Shown here in pieces: positions 17,630-31,153 of a stretch of DNA of 64,000 bases. Numbering within the stretch: position 1 is the first letter of the stretch; each line of letters starts with the position of its first letter. Under the pieces are notes generated by a model. That model saw nothing but the letters and a program-made list of their open reading frames with translations, was not told the DNA's origin and did no database searches. Origin of the DNA: Planosporangium mesophilum (lineage in GTDB: Bacteria > Actinomycetota > Actinomycetes > Mycobacteriales > Micromonosporaceae); assembly GCF_016863255.1 (NCBI RefSeq), contig NZ_BOON01000050.1, positions 1-64,000 of the forward strand, in the 5' to 3' direction. The position numbers and the translations under genes are program-made.

Positions 17630-18831
17630 CCTGGCTCGACATCCCGGCCGACGACCCGTTCGGGGTGCACAACCTGCCGTACGGCGCGTTCGACCCCGGT
17701 GACGGTTCGTCGAGGCTCGGCGTGCGCATCGGCGACCGCGTGCTCGACCTCGCCGGGCTGGAGCGGGCCGGGCTCATCGAGGCGCGTGGCGCCCTGCAGG
17801 CCGCCACGCTCAACCCGTTCCTGGCGCTGGGGCGTCCACACTGGAGCGCGGTCCGGGACCGGCTGACCGAACTGCTCACCGACGACGCGTACCGCCGCCG
17901 CGTGGAGCGGCTGCTGCTGCCGCTGGCGGACGTGGCGTCACGGCTGCCGTTCGAGGTCGGCGACTACGTCGACTTCTACTCTTCGGAGGAGCACGCGACC
18001 AACCTGGGCCGGCTGTTCCGGCCCGGCTCCGAGCCGCTGCTGCCGAACTGGAAGCACCTGCCCATCGGGTACCACGGACGGTCCGGCACGGTCGTGGTCT
18101 CGGGCACCGACATCGTGCGCCCCGGCGGCCAGCGCAAGCCGGCGGACGCTCCGGTGCCGGTCTCCGGCCCGTCCCAGCGTCTCGACATCGAGGCCGAGGT
18201 GGGATTCGTGGTCGGCGCGGCGTCGTCGCTCGGCACGCCGCTGACCACCAAGGACTTCTACGAGTACGTGTTCGGCGTTGTCCTGGTCAACGACTGGTCC
18301 GCCCGCGACCTGCAGGCGTGGGAGTACCAGCCGCTCGGGCCGTTCCTCGGCAAGTCGTTCGCCACCTCGGTGTCGGCCTGGGTGGTACCGCTCGACGCGC
18401 TCGCCGCGGCCCGGACGCCGGCCCCGGAGCAGTCGCCGCCGGTGCTGCCGTACCTGGCCGACGAGCGGATCGGGTACGACATCCGGATCGAGGTGGTCTG
18501 GAACGGCACGGTCGTGTCGAGGCCGCCGTTCTCCGGCCTGTACTGGACGCCCGCGCAGCAGCTCGCACACATGACGGCCAACGGCGCCTCGGTGCGCCCC
18601 GGGGACCTGTACGCGTCAGGTACGGTCTCCGGGGCCCGGCGCGACGAGGTCGGTTCGTTCATCGAGCTGAGCTGGGGTGGGGCCGAGCCGGTGACGCTGG
18701 CCGACGGCCGGATCCGCACGTTCCTGGAGGACGGCGACACGGTGACCCTGACCGCGACCGCGCCCGGCCCGGACGGCTCGGTGATCGGCCTCGGCGAGGT
18801 GGTGGGCCGGATCCTCCCGACCGCTTCCTGA
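17626..18831 (+). CDS. fahA: Fumarylacetoacetase
   Basis: Hydrolyses fumarylacetoacetate to fumarate and acetoacetate, the last step of tyrosine breakdown. The 401-residue protein has the small N-terminal domain and the FAH catalytic domain: DFYSSEEHATNLGRLFRP (metal Asp and catalytic His), YHGRSGTVV, EAEVGFVVG (metal Glu), and NDWSARDLQAWEYQPLGP (metal Asp). Translationally coupled to the upstream unknown gene. Confidence 0.95.
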   Translation: MTWLDIPADDPFGVHNLPYGAFDPGDGSSRLGVRIGDRVLDLAGLERAGLIEARGALQAATLNPFLALGRPHWSAVRDRLTELLTDDAYRRRVERLLLPLADVASRLPFEVGDYVDFYSSEEHATNLGRLFRPGSEPLLPNWKHLPIGYHGRSGTVVVSGTDIVRPGGQRKPADAPVPVSGPSQRLDIEAEVGFVVGAASSLGTPLTTKDFYEYVFGVVLVNDWSARDLQAWEYQPLGPFLGKSFATSVSAWVVPLDALAAARTPAPEQSPPVLPYLADERIGYDIRIEVVWNGTVVSRPPFSGLYWTPAQQLAHMTANGASVRPGDLYASGTVSGARRDEVGSFIELSWGGAEPVTLADGRIRTFLEDGDTVTLTATAPGPDGSVIGLGEVVGRILPTAS

Positions 18832-18834
18832 TCG

Positions 18835-19883
<1,049 letters not shown>

Positions 19884-19887
<4 letters not shown>

Positions 19888-20957
19888 TTCTTCTCTCCGG
19901 TCTGGAGTTGTTTGACGTCGACCACGACGGTAGCGGCCGCCTTGTCGCGCAGGGACTGGTGCAGCGGCTGGTCGACCGCGCCGTGGAGCCAGTCGATGAA
20001 CAGCAGGACGGCTGCGATCATGCTCATCCCTATCAACGTGGCCATGCCGGCCTGGAAGACCAACCCGCAGCCGAGGATCCAGAGCAGGGTCGCCACTCCG
20101 AGCGGGTTCCAGCGGCGCAGCGCGCGACCCATGCCCAGCGGGTTGTCCGCCTCCACCGGCATCACCTTGATCCCAAGCAGCCGTTTGCCGAGCGTCTGAC
20201 CGCGGTTGGCCAGCGCGGGGACCTCGTAGGCGAGCCACAGGCCGGCCGCGACCAGCGTGATCGTGAGGGCGAGCCGGTCGACGTCCTGCGGCGGGGGGAT
20301 GTCGTCGTAGGGCAGCTGTGCCTGCGCCCGCTGCCAGACGACCCGCCAGTAGGGCCAGAACTCCCGCCAGAACTGGTAGATGAACCAGCCGTTGACCAAG
20401 ACGTTGATCATAATCAGGACGCCGATGTCGACCAGCCGGGCGACCAGCCGCCGGCCGATGTCGGCCAGCGGGTAGCCGTGCGGTCGCGGCGGTGGCGCCA
20501 GGAGCCGGGCATACATCGGGTGCATCGGGTAGCCGGGCGGCAGCTGGGTGCCGGGCGGCAGCTGGGTGCCGGGCGGCAGCGGCACACCGGGTGGCGGCCA
20601 GGACGGCTGCCACGGCGCGCCGGGTGCCGCGCCGGTCGGACCCGGCGGGGTGCCCGGTTGGCCGGTGCCCGGCGGTGTCGCCGTGGACCGTGCCGGCGGG
20701 CCGGCCTCGTTCGGCCCGCCCGGTGGTGGCGTCTGCGGGGCACCGGGCGCAGGCGGCGTCCGGGGTCTGGCCGGGCCACCCGAGGGGCCGGTCGCGTCGC
20801 TCGGGGCCTGCGTGTCCTCGGGTTCGGCGGGTGGTGGACCCGGGGGCGGGGTGGCGTCGACGGGCAGGGGCGCGCCGATCCAGCCCTCGCCGTCCCAGTA
20901 CCGCTGGGTCGTCGGCTCGGCGGGGTCCTTGTACCAGCCCGGCTCGATCGTGCTCAC
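19884..20957 (-). CDS. DUF2510 plus RDD-domain membrane protein
   Basis: A 357-residue protein. The N-terminal DUF2510 motif (GWYKDP ... QRYWDGEGW) is followed by about 110 residues of Pro/Gly/Thr-rich linker with LPPGTQ repeats, then an RDD domain with hydrophobic helices (RLVARLVDIGVLIMINVLV) and the GQTLGKRLLGIKVM signature. RDD proteins are membrane proteins, some with transport roles; function here is unknown. GTG 20957 overlaps the upstream stop and the stop overlaps the aminotransferase start, so three genes form one coupled operon. Confidence 0.85.
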
Positions 20958-21601
20958 GCTGTCACCTGTACCACGATGGTCCCGGCGGCCTTGTCGTGCA
21001 GGCACTGCCGGTATGGCTGGTCCCACAGTTGCCACAGGCCGTCAGCGAGGTTGAAGTAGGACGCCACGATCCCGGACACGTGCTGCACGATCCACCGGCG
21101 CTTCAAGATCCGCAGGTCGATCGGGCCGCCGTCGAGCGCCCGTACCACCCGGATGTTCATGACGCGCTTGCCGACCGTCTGGCCGGTGCGGTGACACATG
21201 CGGACGAAATAAACGTATGACCCGATCACGTTCAGCGCGACGATCACCACGACCATCAGCGCCCAGAGCAGCAGCATTTGCGCCGGGTCAGGCCCGGTGT
21301 CCGGGTCGACCGAGGCGAAGAACGGCACGGACAGCAGGCCGAGCAGCAGCGCCATCGGGATCAGCAGCACGGCGCCCACGATCAAGCCGTCGATGAGGTA
21401 CGCCACGAGCCGCTGCCAGAACTCCGCCAGCGGCACGCCGCCGGGCCCGACGGGGCCGGGTGGCCGGAAGGCGGCGGGCGGGTAACCGTAGCGGGGGACA
21501 GCGGTCGGCGGGACCGAGTAGCCGCCCGGGGGCGGGTAGCCGGCGCCCGGCGCCGCGGGTGGCGGCGCCGGGGGAGTCTGCTGGTCGGCGGGGTACGTCA
21601 C
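20954..21601 (-). CDS. RDD-family membrane protein
   Basis: A 215-residue paralogue of the next gene without the DUF2510 motif. A Pro/Gly/Tyr-rich N-terminus of about 65 residues precedes the RDD domain (RLVAYLIDGLIVGAVLLIP, TGQTVGKRVMNIRVVRA). Three membrane helices are predicted by eye. The GTG 21601 start is ten bases from the hppD stop on the same strand, so hppD and this operon may be read together. Confidence 0.84.
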   Translation of the reverse strand: MTYPADQQTPPAPPPAAPGAGYPPPGGYSVPPTAVPRYGYPPAAFRPPGPVGPGGVPLAEFWQRLVAYLIDGLIVGAVLLIPMALLLGLLSVPFFASVDPDTGPDPAQMLLLWALMVVVIVALNVIGSYVYFVRMCHRTGQTVGKRVMNIRVVRALDGGPIDLRILKRRWIVQHVSGIVASYFNLADGLWQLWDQPYRQCLHDKAAGTIVVQVTA

Positions 21602-21611
21602 CCAGACAGTC

Positions 21612-22886
<1,275 letters not shown>

Positions 22887-22924
22887 TCAGCTTGTACAGA
22901 TCGTCGCCGAGAACCGGGTACGAG

Positions 22925-23407
22925 GTGGTCAAGTTGTCCATCGATGCGCTCGACGCGCGCCTCCTCGCGCTGCTCGCCGCCGAGCCGCGGATCGGGGTGC
23001 TGGAGTGCTCGCGCCGGCTGCGGGTGGCGCGGGGTACCGTCCAGGCCCGGCTGGACAGGCTGGTCGAGCGTGGCGTGGTGCGCGGCTTCGGCCCGGAGAT
23101 CGACACGGTCGGGCTCGGGTACGGGGTGACCGCGTTCGTCACCCTGGAGATCAGCCAGCGGTACGGGCATGATCCGGTCGCCGCCCATCTGGCCGAGATA
23201 CCCGAGGTCCTGGAGGCATACACGATCACCGGCTCCGCCGATGTGCTGTGCCGGATCGTGGCGCGCTCGAACGTGGATCTGCAGCGGGTGATCGACAGGG
23301 TGGTCGGGTACGAGGGGATCGCGCGGGCCTCGACGATCATCGCGCTGGCCGAGCAGATCCCGTACCGGACGCTCCCCCTGGTCCACGAGGCGGCTACCTC
23401 GGCGTGA
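22925..23407 (+). CDS. Lrp/AsnC-family transcriptional regulator
   Basis: A 160-residue regulator: N-terminal winged helix (LDARLLALLAAEPRIGVLECSR, RGTVQARLDRLVERGVVRG) and C-terminal RAM ligand domain (AYTITGSADVLCRIVARS). Divergent orientation next to hppD suggests that it controls tyrosine catabolism in response to an aromatic amino acid, by analogy with other Lrp-type pairs. GTG 22925 begins the conserved region; ATG 22877 would add 16 residues but run through the palindrome spacer. Confidence 0.87.
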   Translation: MVKLSIDALDARLLALLAAEPRIGVLECSRRLRVARGTVQARLDRLVERGVVRGFGPEIDTVGLGYGVTAFVTLEISQRYGHDPVAAHLAEIPEVLEAYTITGSADVLCRIVARSNVDLQRVIDRVVGYEGIARASTIIALAEQIPYRTLPLVHEAATSA

Positions 23408-23486
23408 GGCGCCAAGATCCCAGCAGTTCGGGCGACGCTGCGTGGATCATGGGCGGGCGCCGGCGGCGCGGGCGGCCGGGCGGTGC

Positions 23487-24560
23487 TCAGAGCAGGTGGG
23501 CGTTCACGGCGCGGGCCGCGGGCTCCAGGTCGGGGACCTGGACGACCTCGACCCCGGCGACGTCCAGTTCCTCGGCGCCTTCCCCGTCCACGAACAGCAC
23601 CGGCTCGCGCCAGGCGTACACCACACGCGGGATTCCGGCGGCCCGGATCAGCGCCGCGCAGGACGCCGGCCGGGACCTGCGGACGCTGCACGGCTCCAGC
23701 GAGCTGTAGATCGTCGCACCCGCCAGCCGGGGGTCCGCCGGGTCGACCTTGGCCAGCGCCGACTCCTCGGCGTGCACGACCGGGTCGCTCTCCCGCGAGT
23801 ACCCTCTCGAAATCTCCCGGCCCGCGGCGTCCACGATGACCGCGCCCACCGAGAACGCGGCCCGCGACGGCGGGCAGCGCCGCGCCTCGTCGATCGCCGC
23901 CTCCAGCCAGTGCCGGTCGACGGCCGCCTGCGACAGCAGGTACCGGAGCACCGCGACGCCGTCGAGGTCGGTGACGCCGGCCAGGACGGGGGTTCGACCA
24001 GGACACCCGTTGAACCGGGGCGCGGCGGGATCGCCCACGAACCGCGGCGCGATCGCCAGGCGTAGCTCGTCGGCCAGGCCGTCGGCGAGCAGCGCGGCCA
24101 GGATCGTGGCGCCACCCTCGACCATCAGCCGCCGTACGCCGCGTCCGGCCAGGTCGGCGAGGACCGCCCGGAGGTCGCCGGCGGGGACGACCGTGGCGAC
24201 GCCGTCGAGGTGCGTCGGCGGTGAGGGCGAGTAGACGAGTTTCTCGGACTCCCCGACGGTGAAGAAGCGACTGCCGGGATCCAGGTCGCCGCCGGTCGTG
24301 ACGGTCGCCTTGAGCGGATCGGGCGGCAACCCCCGGGCGACCCGGTCGGCGCGCCGGGCCGGATCGCGGATGACCAGGCGGGGGTCGTCGCGGCGGACCG
24401 TGTTGGCGCCGACCAGGATCGCGTCGCAGCCGGCCCGTGCCTCGTCGACGGCGTCGAAGTCGGCCCCGTTGGACAGCAGCAGACGCTGTTCGCTGCTGTC
24501 GTCGAGGTACCCGTCGATCGAGACGGCACAGCTGAGCAGCGTGTACGGCCGGCTCGTCAC
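23487..24560 (-). CDS. RibD-like reductase-deaminase with reversed domain order
   Basis: A 357-residue protein. Residues about 5-215 are a RibD_C/dihydrofolate-reductase-like reductase (LLSCAVSIDGYLDD, ILVGANTVRRDDPRL, VRRLMVEGGATI). Residues about 215-357 are a zinc deaminase with His263-Ala-Glu265 and Cys291/Cys301 in SLEPCSVRR, matching the RibD deaminase more than cytidine deaminase. Canonical RibD has the deaminase first. It may work in riboflavin synthesis or on another aminopyrimidine. The start GTG 24560 is chosen at the conserved region; an upstream in-frame start at 24596 exists. Confidence 0.82.
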   Translation of the reverse strand: MTSRPYTLLSCAVSIDGYLDDSSEQRLLLSNGADFDAVDEARAGCDAILVGANTVRRDDPRLVIRDPARRADRVARGLPPDPLKATVTTGGDLDPGSRFFTVGESEKLVYSPSPPTHLDGVATVVPAGDLRAVLADLAGRGVRRLMVEGGATILAALLADGLADELRLAIAPRFVGDPAAPRFNGCPGRTPVLAGVTDLDGVAVLRYLLSQAAVDRHWLEAAIDEARRCPPSRAAFSVGAVIVDAAGREISRGYSRESDPVVHAEESALAKVDPADPRLAGATIYSSLEPCSVRRSRPASCAALIRAAGIPRVVYAWREPVLFVDGEGAEELDVAGVEVVQVPDLEPAARAVNAHLL

Positions 24561-24645
24561 GGATACCAGTCTGCCATTGTGCCGATCATGGAGCATGGCT
24601 ACGGTGTCGAGGTGGCCGTAGATCGACGTACGTGAGATTCGACCC

Positions 24646-25911
24646 GTGGCTCAGTCACGAGTGGTCAGCGGGGCGCGATCCGTGCTCGCGTTCGTCGGCG
24701 TGGTCGCGCTCGTCCTCACGTACCTGATCGTCACCGGGCAGAATCCGCTGCCGGGGATCGGCAAGGGCTTCACGGACGCGCTCGGCCGGTTCCGGTCGCT
24801 GTCCGACCCGCAGACCGCCTGGACCCAGCGCCTGGACGACCAGCCGACCTCGGTGACGGTGGCCGGCCAGGCCGTGGTGTTCGGTACCCGTACCGGGGCC
24901 GAGGTGCGGGACGCGCGCGACGGCCGGGTGCTCTGGACCCGGGCGGCGCCCTGGACCGCGGTGGCCGGCGACGGCGCGAGCGCGATGGTCGTCGTCGGCA
25001 AGGGGCGCGACAGCGGGTACGACGTGGTCGACCCGGTGTCCGGCGCGGTGCGCTGGCGCGATGCCGGGCTGGGGGTCTGGACGTACCGCGACGCGCTGCT
25101 CTCGCTGGCCTGCCCGGCCGGCCGGGACTGCGCCCTCTCGTCGCGGTCGATCGCCGACGGGCGTACGGGCTGGACGGTCGGCCTGCCGGCCGGCGCGCGG
25201 CTGCTGGCCGGGGCCCACCCGTCGACCGGGAACCTGCCGCCGCTGCTGGGGCTGCCGGTGGACGGCCGGATCACGGTCGTGAACACCGCGAACGGCGGCC
25301 GGCCACGCGACGAGGCGTCCAGCGCCACCACCCGGGTCGCCGTGGTCGGTGGACGGATCATCCGGTCGTCGACGGCGCGCACCGAGGGGCACTGCCGGTA
25401 CACGGTCGAGGGGCGGGACGCGGCCAGCGGACGCCAGCTGTGGCGGCGGGAGGGGTACGACCTGGGCACCGTTTCGGGCGCCGGCTGCGACCAGCGCCGC
25501 GACCCGGCCGGGGCGCAGCGCGTACTGGTGGCCACCCGCGGCGACAACCGACCCGTCATCCTGTCCACCACCGACGGCCGGGAACTGTGGGCCGGGGCGC
25601 CGGGGGAGTCGGTGGTCGTTGTCGACGACCGCGACGCCGTGGTGCGGTCGGGTGACTCGATCGCGCTGGTCGGCCTGGACGGCGGCGGTACGAGGTGGGC
25701 GAAGCCGGCGCCGGGGGACGTGGCGCTCACCCCGTACGCGGTGGTCGTCACCGATCCCGCCTCGGGCCGGCTCGTCGCGTACGGGCGGAGCGGGGGAGCG
25801 GCCCTGGCCGAGGTGGAGAGCCAGGCGTCGGTACTCGGTGCCGGTCCGAACGGTCTGATCCTTGCCCGGGGCCGGACGGTGGGGCTGCTGAAGTTCAGGG
25901 CCGACCCATGA
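24646..25911 (+). CDS. Membrane-anchored PQQ-like beta-propeller protein
   Basis: A 421-residue protein with one N-terminal membrane helix (about residues 12-30). The rest is repeated blades of the PQQ/WD type, each with a Trp-ending strand ([40 protein letters not shown]). This suggests an extracytoplasmic propeller with a scaffold or binding role; no catalytic residues are evident. Begins at GTG 24646, divergent from the RibD-like gene. Confidence 0.72.
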   Translation: MAQSRVVSGARSVLAFVGVVALVLTYLIVTGQNPLPGIGKGFTDALGRFRSLSDPQTAWTQRLDDQPTSVTVAGQAVVFGTRTGAEVRDARDGRVLWTRAAPWTAVAGDGASAMVVVGKGRDSGYDVVDPVSGAVRWRDAGLGVWTYRDALLSLACPAGRDCALSSRSIADGRTGWTVGLPAGARLLAGAHPSTGNLPPLLGLPVDGRITVVNTANGGRPRDEASSATTRVAVVGGRIIRSSTARTEGHCRYTVEGRDAASGRQLWRREGYDLGTVSGAGCDQRRDPAGAQRVLVATRGDNRPVILSTTDGRELWAGAPGESVVVVDDRDAVVRSGDSIALVGLDGGGTRWAKPAPGDVALTPYAVVVTDPASGRLVAYGRSGGAALAEVESQASVLGAGPNGLILARGRTVGLLKFRADP

Positions 25912-25920
25912 TCATCACGT

Positions 25921-25955
25921 GGTTGTGGTCTTCGACACGCCTCGAGACCACAACT
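25921..25955. terminator. Hairpin between the propeller gene and class I fumarase
   Basis: GTTGTGGTC at 25922-25930 pairs with GACCACAAC at 25946-25954, and the stem extends inward through a one-base bulge (TTCGA/TCGA). It begins 10 bases after the propeller stop. Likely a terminator for that gene; a role in fumarase control is possible because the fumarase ATG is only 51 bases on. Confidence 0.5.
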
Positions 25956-26005
25956 TGTCCGAAGTCGTGACGGGACGGGGCGGCAGCGGCGTTACGCTCG
26001 CGCTC

Positions 26006-27649
<1,644 letters not shown>

Positions 27650-27673
27650 GGGTTGTCGCAAAGCCCTCTGAGG

Positions 27674-27715
27674 GGTGGTGCCGGCGCCTTGGGAGGGAAT
27701 CGCCGGCACCACCCG
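27674..27715 (+). terminator. Strong hairpin terminator after class I fumarase
   Basis: Perfect 14-bp arms 27674-27687 and 27702-27715 around a 14-base loop, 24 bases after the stop. It lies in a 360-base gap before the SARP gene. The remainder (27716-28009) shows no gene; it is relatively AT-rich near 27880-27950 and ends in a GGAGAAGG ribosome-binding site, so it holds the SARP promoter. Confidence 0.75.
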
Positions 27716-28009
27716 CCATTCGGGTGATCCGGCACCCGCCACTGCGCCGGATCACGGCGACGGCGAGCAGGCTGGCAACCTCCCCGGTTCGCTGACGCGC
27801 GAAGCCAGCCGCTCAGCTCATCACGGACATCGTGCCGTACCGCGCTGTCGTCTTGCTCTCATCGCGCTACCAGCAACCCCGCACAACAGTAAAGATGACG
27901 ACAGTGCCGGTTACGCCGGTACGAAATTGATTAATGGCAACCGTTCCACATGGGTACCCTCGACCGTCCACAGTAGTCTTCTAACCGCGATCGCCGGGCA
28001 GGAGAAGGC

Positions 28010-31000
28010 ATGCGTTTTGGCATCCTGGGTCCACTGCGGATCCGGGTGGGTGAGACGGATACGACGCTGGCGGCCGGCCGTGAGCGGACCGTGCTGGCGG
28101 TCCTACTGCTGTACCCGAACGAGGTCGTACCCGTCGAGCGGCTGGCCGACGCGGTGTGGGGCTCGGCTCCTCCCTCGACCATGCGGGCCCAGGTACACAG
28201 CTGCGTCTCCCGACTGCGCCGGGCCCTGCGCGAGAAGGGCATCGAAGACAAGGTCATCGCCACCGACCCGGCCGGATACGTGGTCCGCGTCGACGCGGAC
28301 GACCTCGACTCCCTCGTCTTCGCCCGGCGGGTGGCCGAAGGCCGGGAGGCAGCGGCGGCCGGCCGGTTGGAGGAGGCCAGAGCCCAGTTGCGGGCCGCGC
28401 TCGCGCTGTGGCGGGGGCCGGCCCTGGCCGGTATCGGCAGCCGTCAGGTCGAGATCGGCGCCTCCGGCCTGGAGGAGCAGCACTCGACGGCCGTGGAGGA
28501 CTGCGTCGACCTCGAGCTGCGACTCGGCCTGGCGCAGGAGTTGCTGGGCGAGCTGACCGACCTGGTCGAGCGGTTCCCGGTACGGGAGCGGCTGCGGGGT
28601 CAGCTCATGATCGCGCTGTACCGGGCGGGGCGGCAGGCCGACGCCCTCGCCGTCTACCGGCAGGGCCGCGAGGCCCTCGCCGAGGAGCTGGGCCTGGAGC
28701 CCGGCCCGCACCTGGAGGAGCTGCACCGGCGCATCCTCAACCGCGATCCGGACCTGCTCGGCGCGCCGCGGGAGCAGCCCGGTCCGGCGGCGAGACCGGC
28801 CCCCCGGCACGGCCTACCGCGCGACGTCGTCGACTTCACCGGCCGTGACGAGTGGATCGCCCGGCTGCTGTCGCTGGTGCCGGCCGACCCGTCCGACGGC
28901 CCGGCCACCCCCGTCATCCAGGTCATCGACGGCATGGCGGGCACCGGCAAGACCAGCCTCGCGGTACACGTGGCGCACCTGGTCGCCGAGCGCTACCCGG
29001 ACGCGCAGCTCTACATCGACCTGCACGGCCATTCGGACCGGGCGCCGACCGCCCCGGTCGCCGCGCTGGACGTCCTGCTGCGGCAGCTCGGCATCCCCGC
29101 CGAGGGGATCCCGGAACGGCTCGACGAGCGCATGACGGTGTGGCGTACGGAGCTGGCCAGCCGGCGCGCGCTGGTGGTCCTCGACAACGCCGCGGACTCC
29201 GCGCAGGTCCTGCCGCTGCTGCCGGGTGGGGCCCGGGCGCTGGCGCTGGTGACCAGCCGGCGCCGGCTGTCGGGCCTGGACGGCGTGCACCACTTCTCCC
29301 TCGACGTCCTGGACCCGGTGGAGGCGATGCGGCTGCTCGTCCGCGTCGCCGGCGACCGGGTGGAGGCGAACCCGGCTGCCGCTGCCCAGGTCGCGCGGCT
29401 GTGCGGGTACCTGCCGCTGGCGCTGCGACTGGCCGCGGCCCGGTTGGTGCACCGCCGGTCCTGGACCGCCGCGGACCTGGCCGACAGGCTGCGACGGACC
29501 AGGATCCCGCTGGCCGAGCTGGCCGTCGAGGGCCGTACCGTCTCGGCGGCGTTCGCGCTGTCGTACCAGCACCTCGACGAGACCGGCCGGCGGGTGTTCC
29601 GGCTGCTCGGTCTGCATCCGCCGAACTCGTTCGACGCACGCGCCGTCGCGGCGCTGGCCCACATCGACCCCGACGCCGCGCAGGACGTCCTCGAGGACCT
29701 CGTCGACGCCCACCTGGTCGAGGCGCCCACGGCGCACCGGTACCGCCTCCACGACCTGCTTCACGAGTACGCCCGGGAGCTGTCGGCCGCCGACGACCTG
29801 GCGGCCGAGCGCCACGACGTGACCACGCGGATGCTCGACCACTACCTGTACGCGACGGCGGAGGCCACCGCGTTCCTCGAATCCGCACACCTGCGGGAGG
29901 GCCTCGACCCTCCCGACGGCACGCGCCGGGTACTGGAGCTTGCCGACCAGGCGGAGGCGTTGGCCTGGCTGGAGCACGAGCTGGCCAACGTGGTGACGTG
30001 CATCCGGGTCGCGGCCGAGCTGGGCCGGTCGCGCGTTGTCTGCAAGCTCGCCCGGGCCCTGTGGGTGTACCTGTGGCGGCACGGTTACACCGCCGAGCTG
30101 ATCGAGACCTACGAGCTGGCGCTGGCCGCGGCCCGCCAGCTCGACGACGAGGCGGCGATCGCCAGCGCGCACAACTACGTCGCCTCCGGGTACTTCCGCC
30201 AAGGCCGCTGGGCCGACGTGGTGACCCATCTCCAGCAGGCGCTGGAGGCGCGCCGGCGCCTGGATGACAAGCTCGGGCAGGCGAGTACGCTCGGCAACCT
30301 CGCCTCGGTCTACCGCAGGCTGGGGCGGTACGCCGAGGCGGTGGAGCACATCCAGCAACAGCTGGCGCTGGCCGGGGAGGTCGGCCCGGACCTGCCCTCC
30401 CGGCCGCTGGCCAACCTCGGCAGCGTCTACATGGTGCTCGGCCGGTACGAGGAGGCACTGGAGCAGCACCGGCAGGACCTCGCCGCAAGCCGCCGGACCG
30501 GAAGCCGGTACGGCGAGGGGCTCGCCCTGGGCGATCTCGGCGTGGTACACCTCCGGCTCGGTCATCTGACGGTCGCGGTGGCGCTGCTCAAGCGCGCCGT
30601 GCAGCTCAAGTCGGAGCAGGGCAACCGGTACGGCAGCGCCGAAACCCTCTCCGACCTCGGCAGCGCCTACCGCGGTCTGGGCCGCCAGGCCGAGGCCATC
30701 GCGGTCCAGCGGCAGGCGTTGGCGGAGATGCGGGCCGTCGGCGACCTCGCCGGCGAGTGCCAGGTCCTCAACGACCTGGCTACCACCCTCACCGCCGCGG
30801 GGGCGACCGCCGAGGCCCGCGAGCTGCATGGCCTGGCGCTGGCGCGGACCGAGGACGTCGTCGACCGGTACGAGCGGGCCCGGGCGCACGACGGTCTCGG
30901 CGCCGCGTGGGAGGGCACGGACCCGGTACGGGCCCGCGAGCACTGGGAGATCGCGCTGGCGCTCTTCACCGAGCTGGGCGTACCCGAGCGCGCCGACGTC

Positions 31001-31099
31001 GAGCGCCGGCTGGCAGACCTGGGCGCCGGCCGCCGGGCCGCGCGTCCTCTCATGATCACGGAGTTCTTTCCGGGTCAGGGCACGGGGAAAACTTCCTGA
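28010..31099 (+). CDS. AfsR/SARP-type regulator: BTAD, NB-ARC, TPR
   Basis: A 1029-residue STAND-type transcription factor. Residues 1-95 form the OmpR-like winged helix (FGILGPLRIRVGE), 98-245 the bacterial transcriptional activation domain (ALYRAGRQADALAVYRQGR), about 290-560 an NB-ARC ATPase with P-loop GMAGTGKTS near residue 307, ALVVLDNAAD and CGYLPLALRLAAARL. The C-terminal third is tetratricopeptide repeats (LGNLASVYRRLGRYAEAVEH and similar). It lies between two fumarase genes with no biosynthetic cluster beside it, so its targets are unknown. The last 17 codons lie in a long palindrome. Confidence 0.93.
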   Translation: MRFGILGPLRIRVGETDTTLAAGRERTVLAVLLLYPNEVVPVERLADAVWGSAPPSTMRAQVHSCVSRLRRALREKGIEDKVIATDPAGYVVRVDADDLDSLVFARRVAEGREAAAAGRLEEARAQLRAALALWRGPALAGIGSRQVEIGASGLEEQHSTAVEDCVDLELRLGLAQELLGELTDLVERFPVRERLRGQLMIALYRAGRQADALAVYRQGREALAEELGLEPGPHLEELHRRILNRDPDLLGAPREQPGPAARPAPRHGLPRDVVDFTGRDEWIARLLSLVPADPSDGPATPVIQVIDGMAGTGKTSLAVHVAHLVAERYPDAQLYIDLHGHSDRAPTAPVAALDVLLRQLGIPAEGIPERLDERMTVWRTELASRRALVVLDNAADSAQVLPLLPGGARALALVTSRRRLSGLDGVHHFSLDVLDPVEAMRLLVRVAGDRVEANPAAAAQVARLCGYLPLALRLAAARLVHRRSWTAADLADRLRRTRIPLAELAVEGRTVSAAFALSYQHLDETGRRVFRLLGLHPPNSFDARAVAALAHIDPDAAQDVLEDLVDAHLVEAPTAHRYRLHDLLHEYARELSAADDLAAERHDVTTRMLDHYLYATAEATAFLESAHLREGLDPPDGTRRVLELADQAEALAWLEHELANVVTCIRVAAELGRSRVVCKLARALWVYLWRHGYTAELIETYELALAAARQLDDEAAIASAHNYVASGYFRQGRWADVVTHLQQALEARRRLDDKLGQASTLGNLASVYRRLGRYAEAVEHIQQQLALAGEVGPDLPSRPLANLGSVYMVLGRYEEALEQHRQDLAASRRTGSRYGEGLALGDLGVVHLRLGHLTVAVALLKRAVQLKSEQGNRYGSAETLSDLGSAYRGLGRQAEAIAVQRQALAEMRAVGDLAGECQVLNDLATTLTAAGATAEARELHGLALARTEDVVDRYERARAHDGLGAAWEGTDPVRAREHWEIALALFTELGVPERADVERRLADLGAGRRAARPLMITEFFPGQGTGKTS

Positions 31100-31109
31100 T
31101 CATGAGAGG
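31046..31109. repeat. 64-base palindrome overlapping the SARP stop codon
   Basis: Perfect 13-base arms at 31046-31058 and 31097-31109 (core TGATCA), with a second inner stem (AGTTCTTTCC against GGGGAAAACT). The SARP stop is in the right arm. It may terminate transcription or be a small palindromic insertion that gave the protein its present C-terminus. Confidence 0.7.
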
Positions 31110-31153
31110 GACGTGTGGATTCATCGACCGCGCCGCTGGGCACGATAGGGGAC

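Noticed and set aside
28814-30943. Very long antisense frame opposite the SARP gene
   Set aside because: Shadow of the coding strand; the plus-strand product has clear BTAD, NB-ARC and TPR signatures.
28010-31099. SARP gene as pathway activator of a local antibiotic cluster
   Set aside because: Neighbours are fumarases and housekeeping genes; the only PKS locus is 16 kb away and self-contained.
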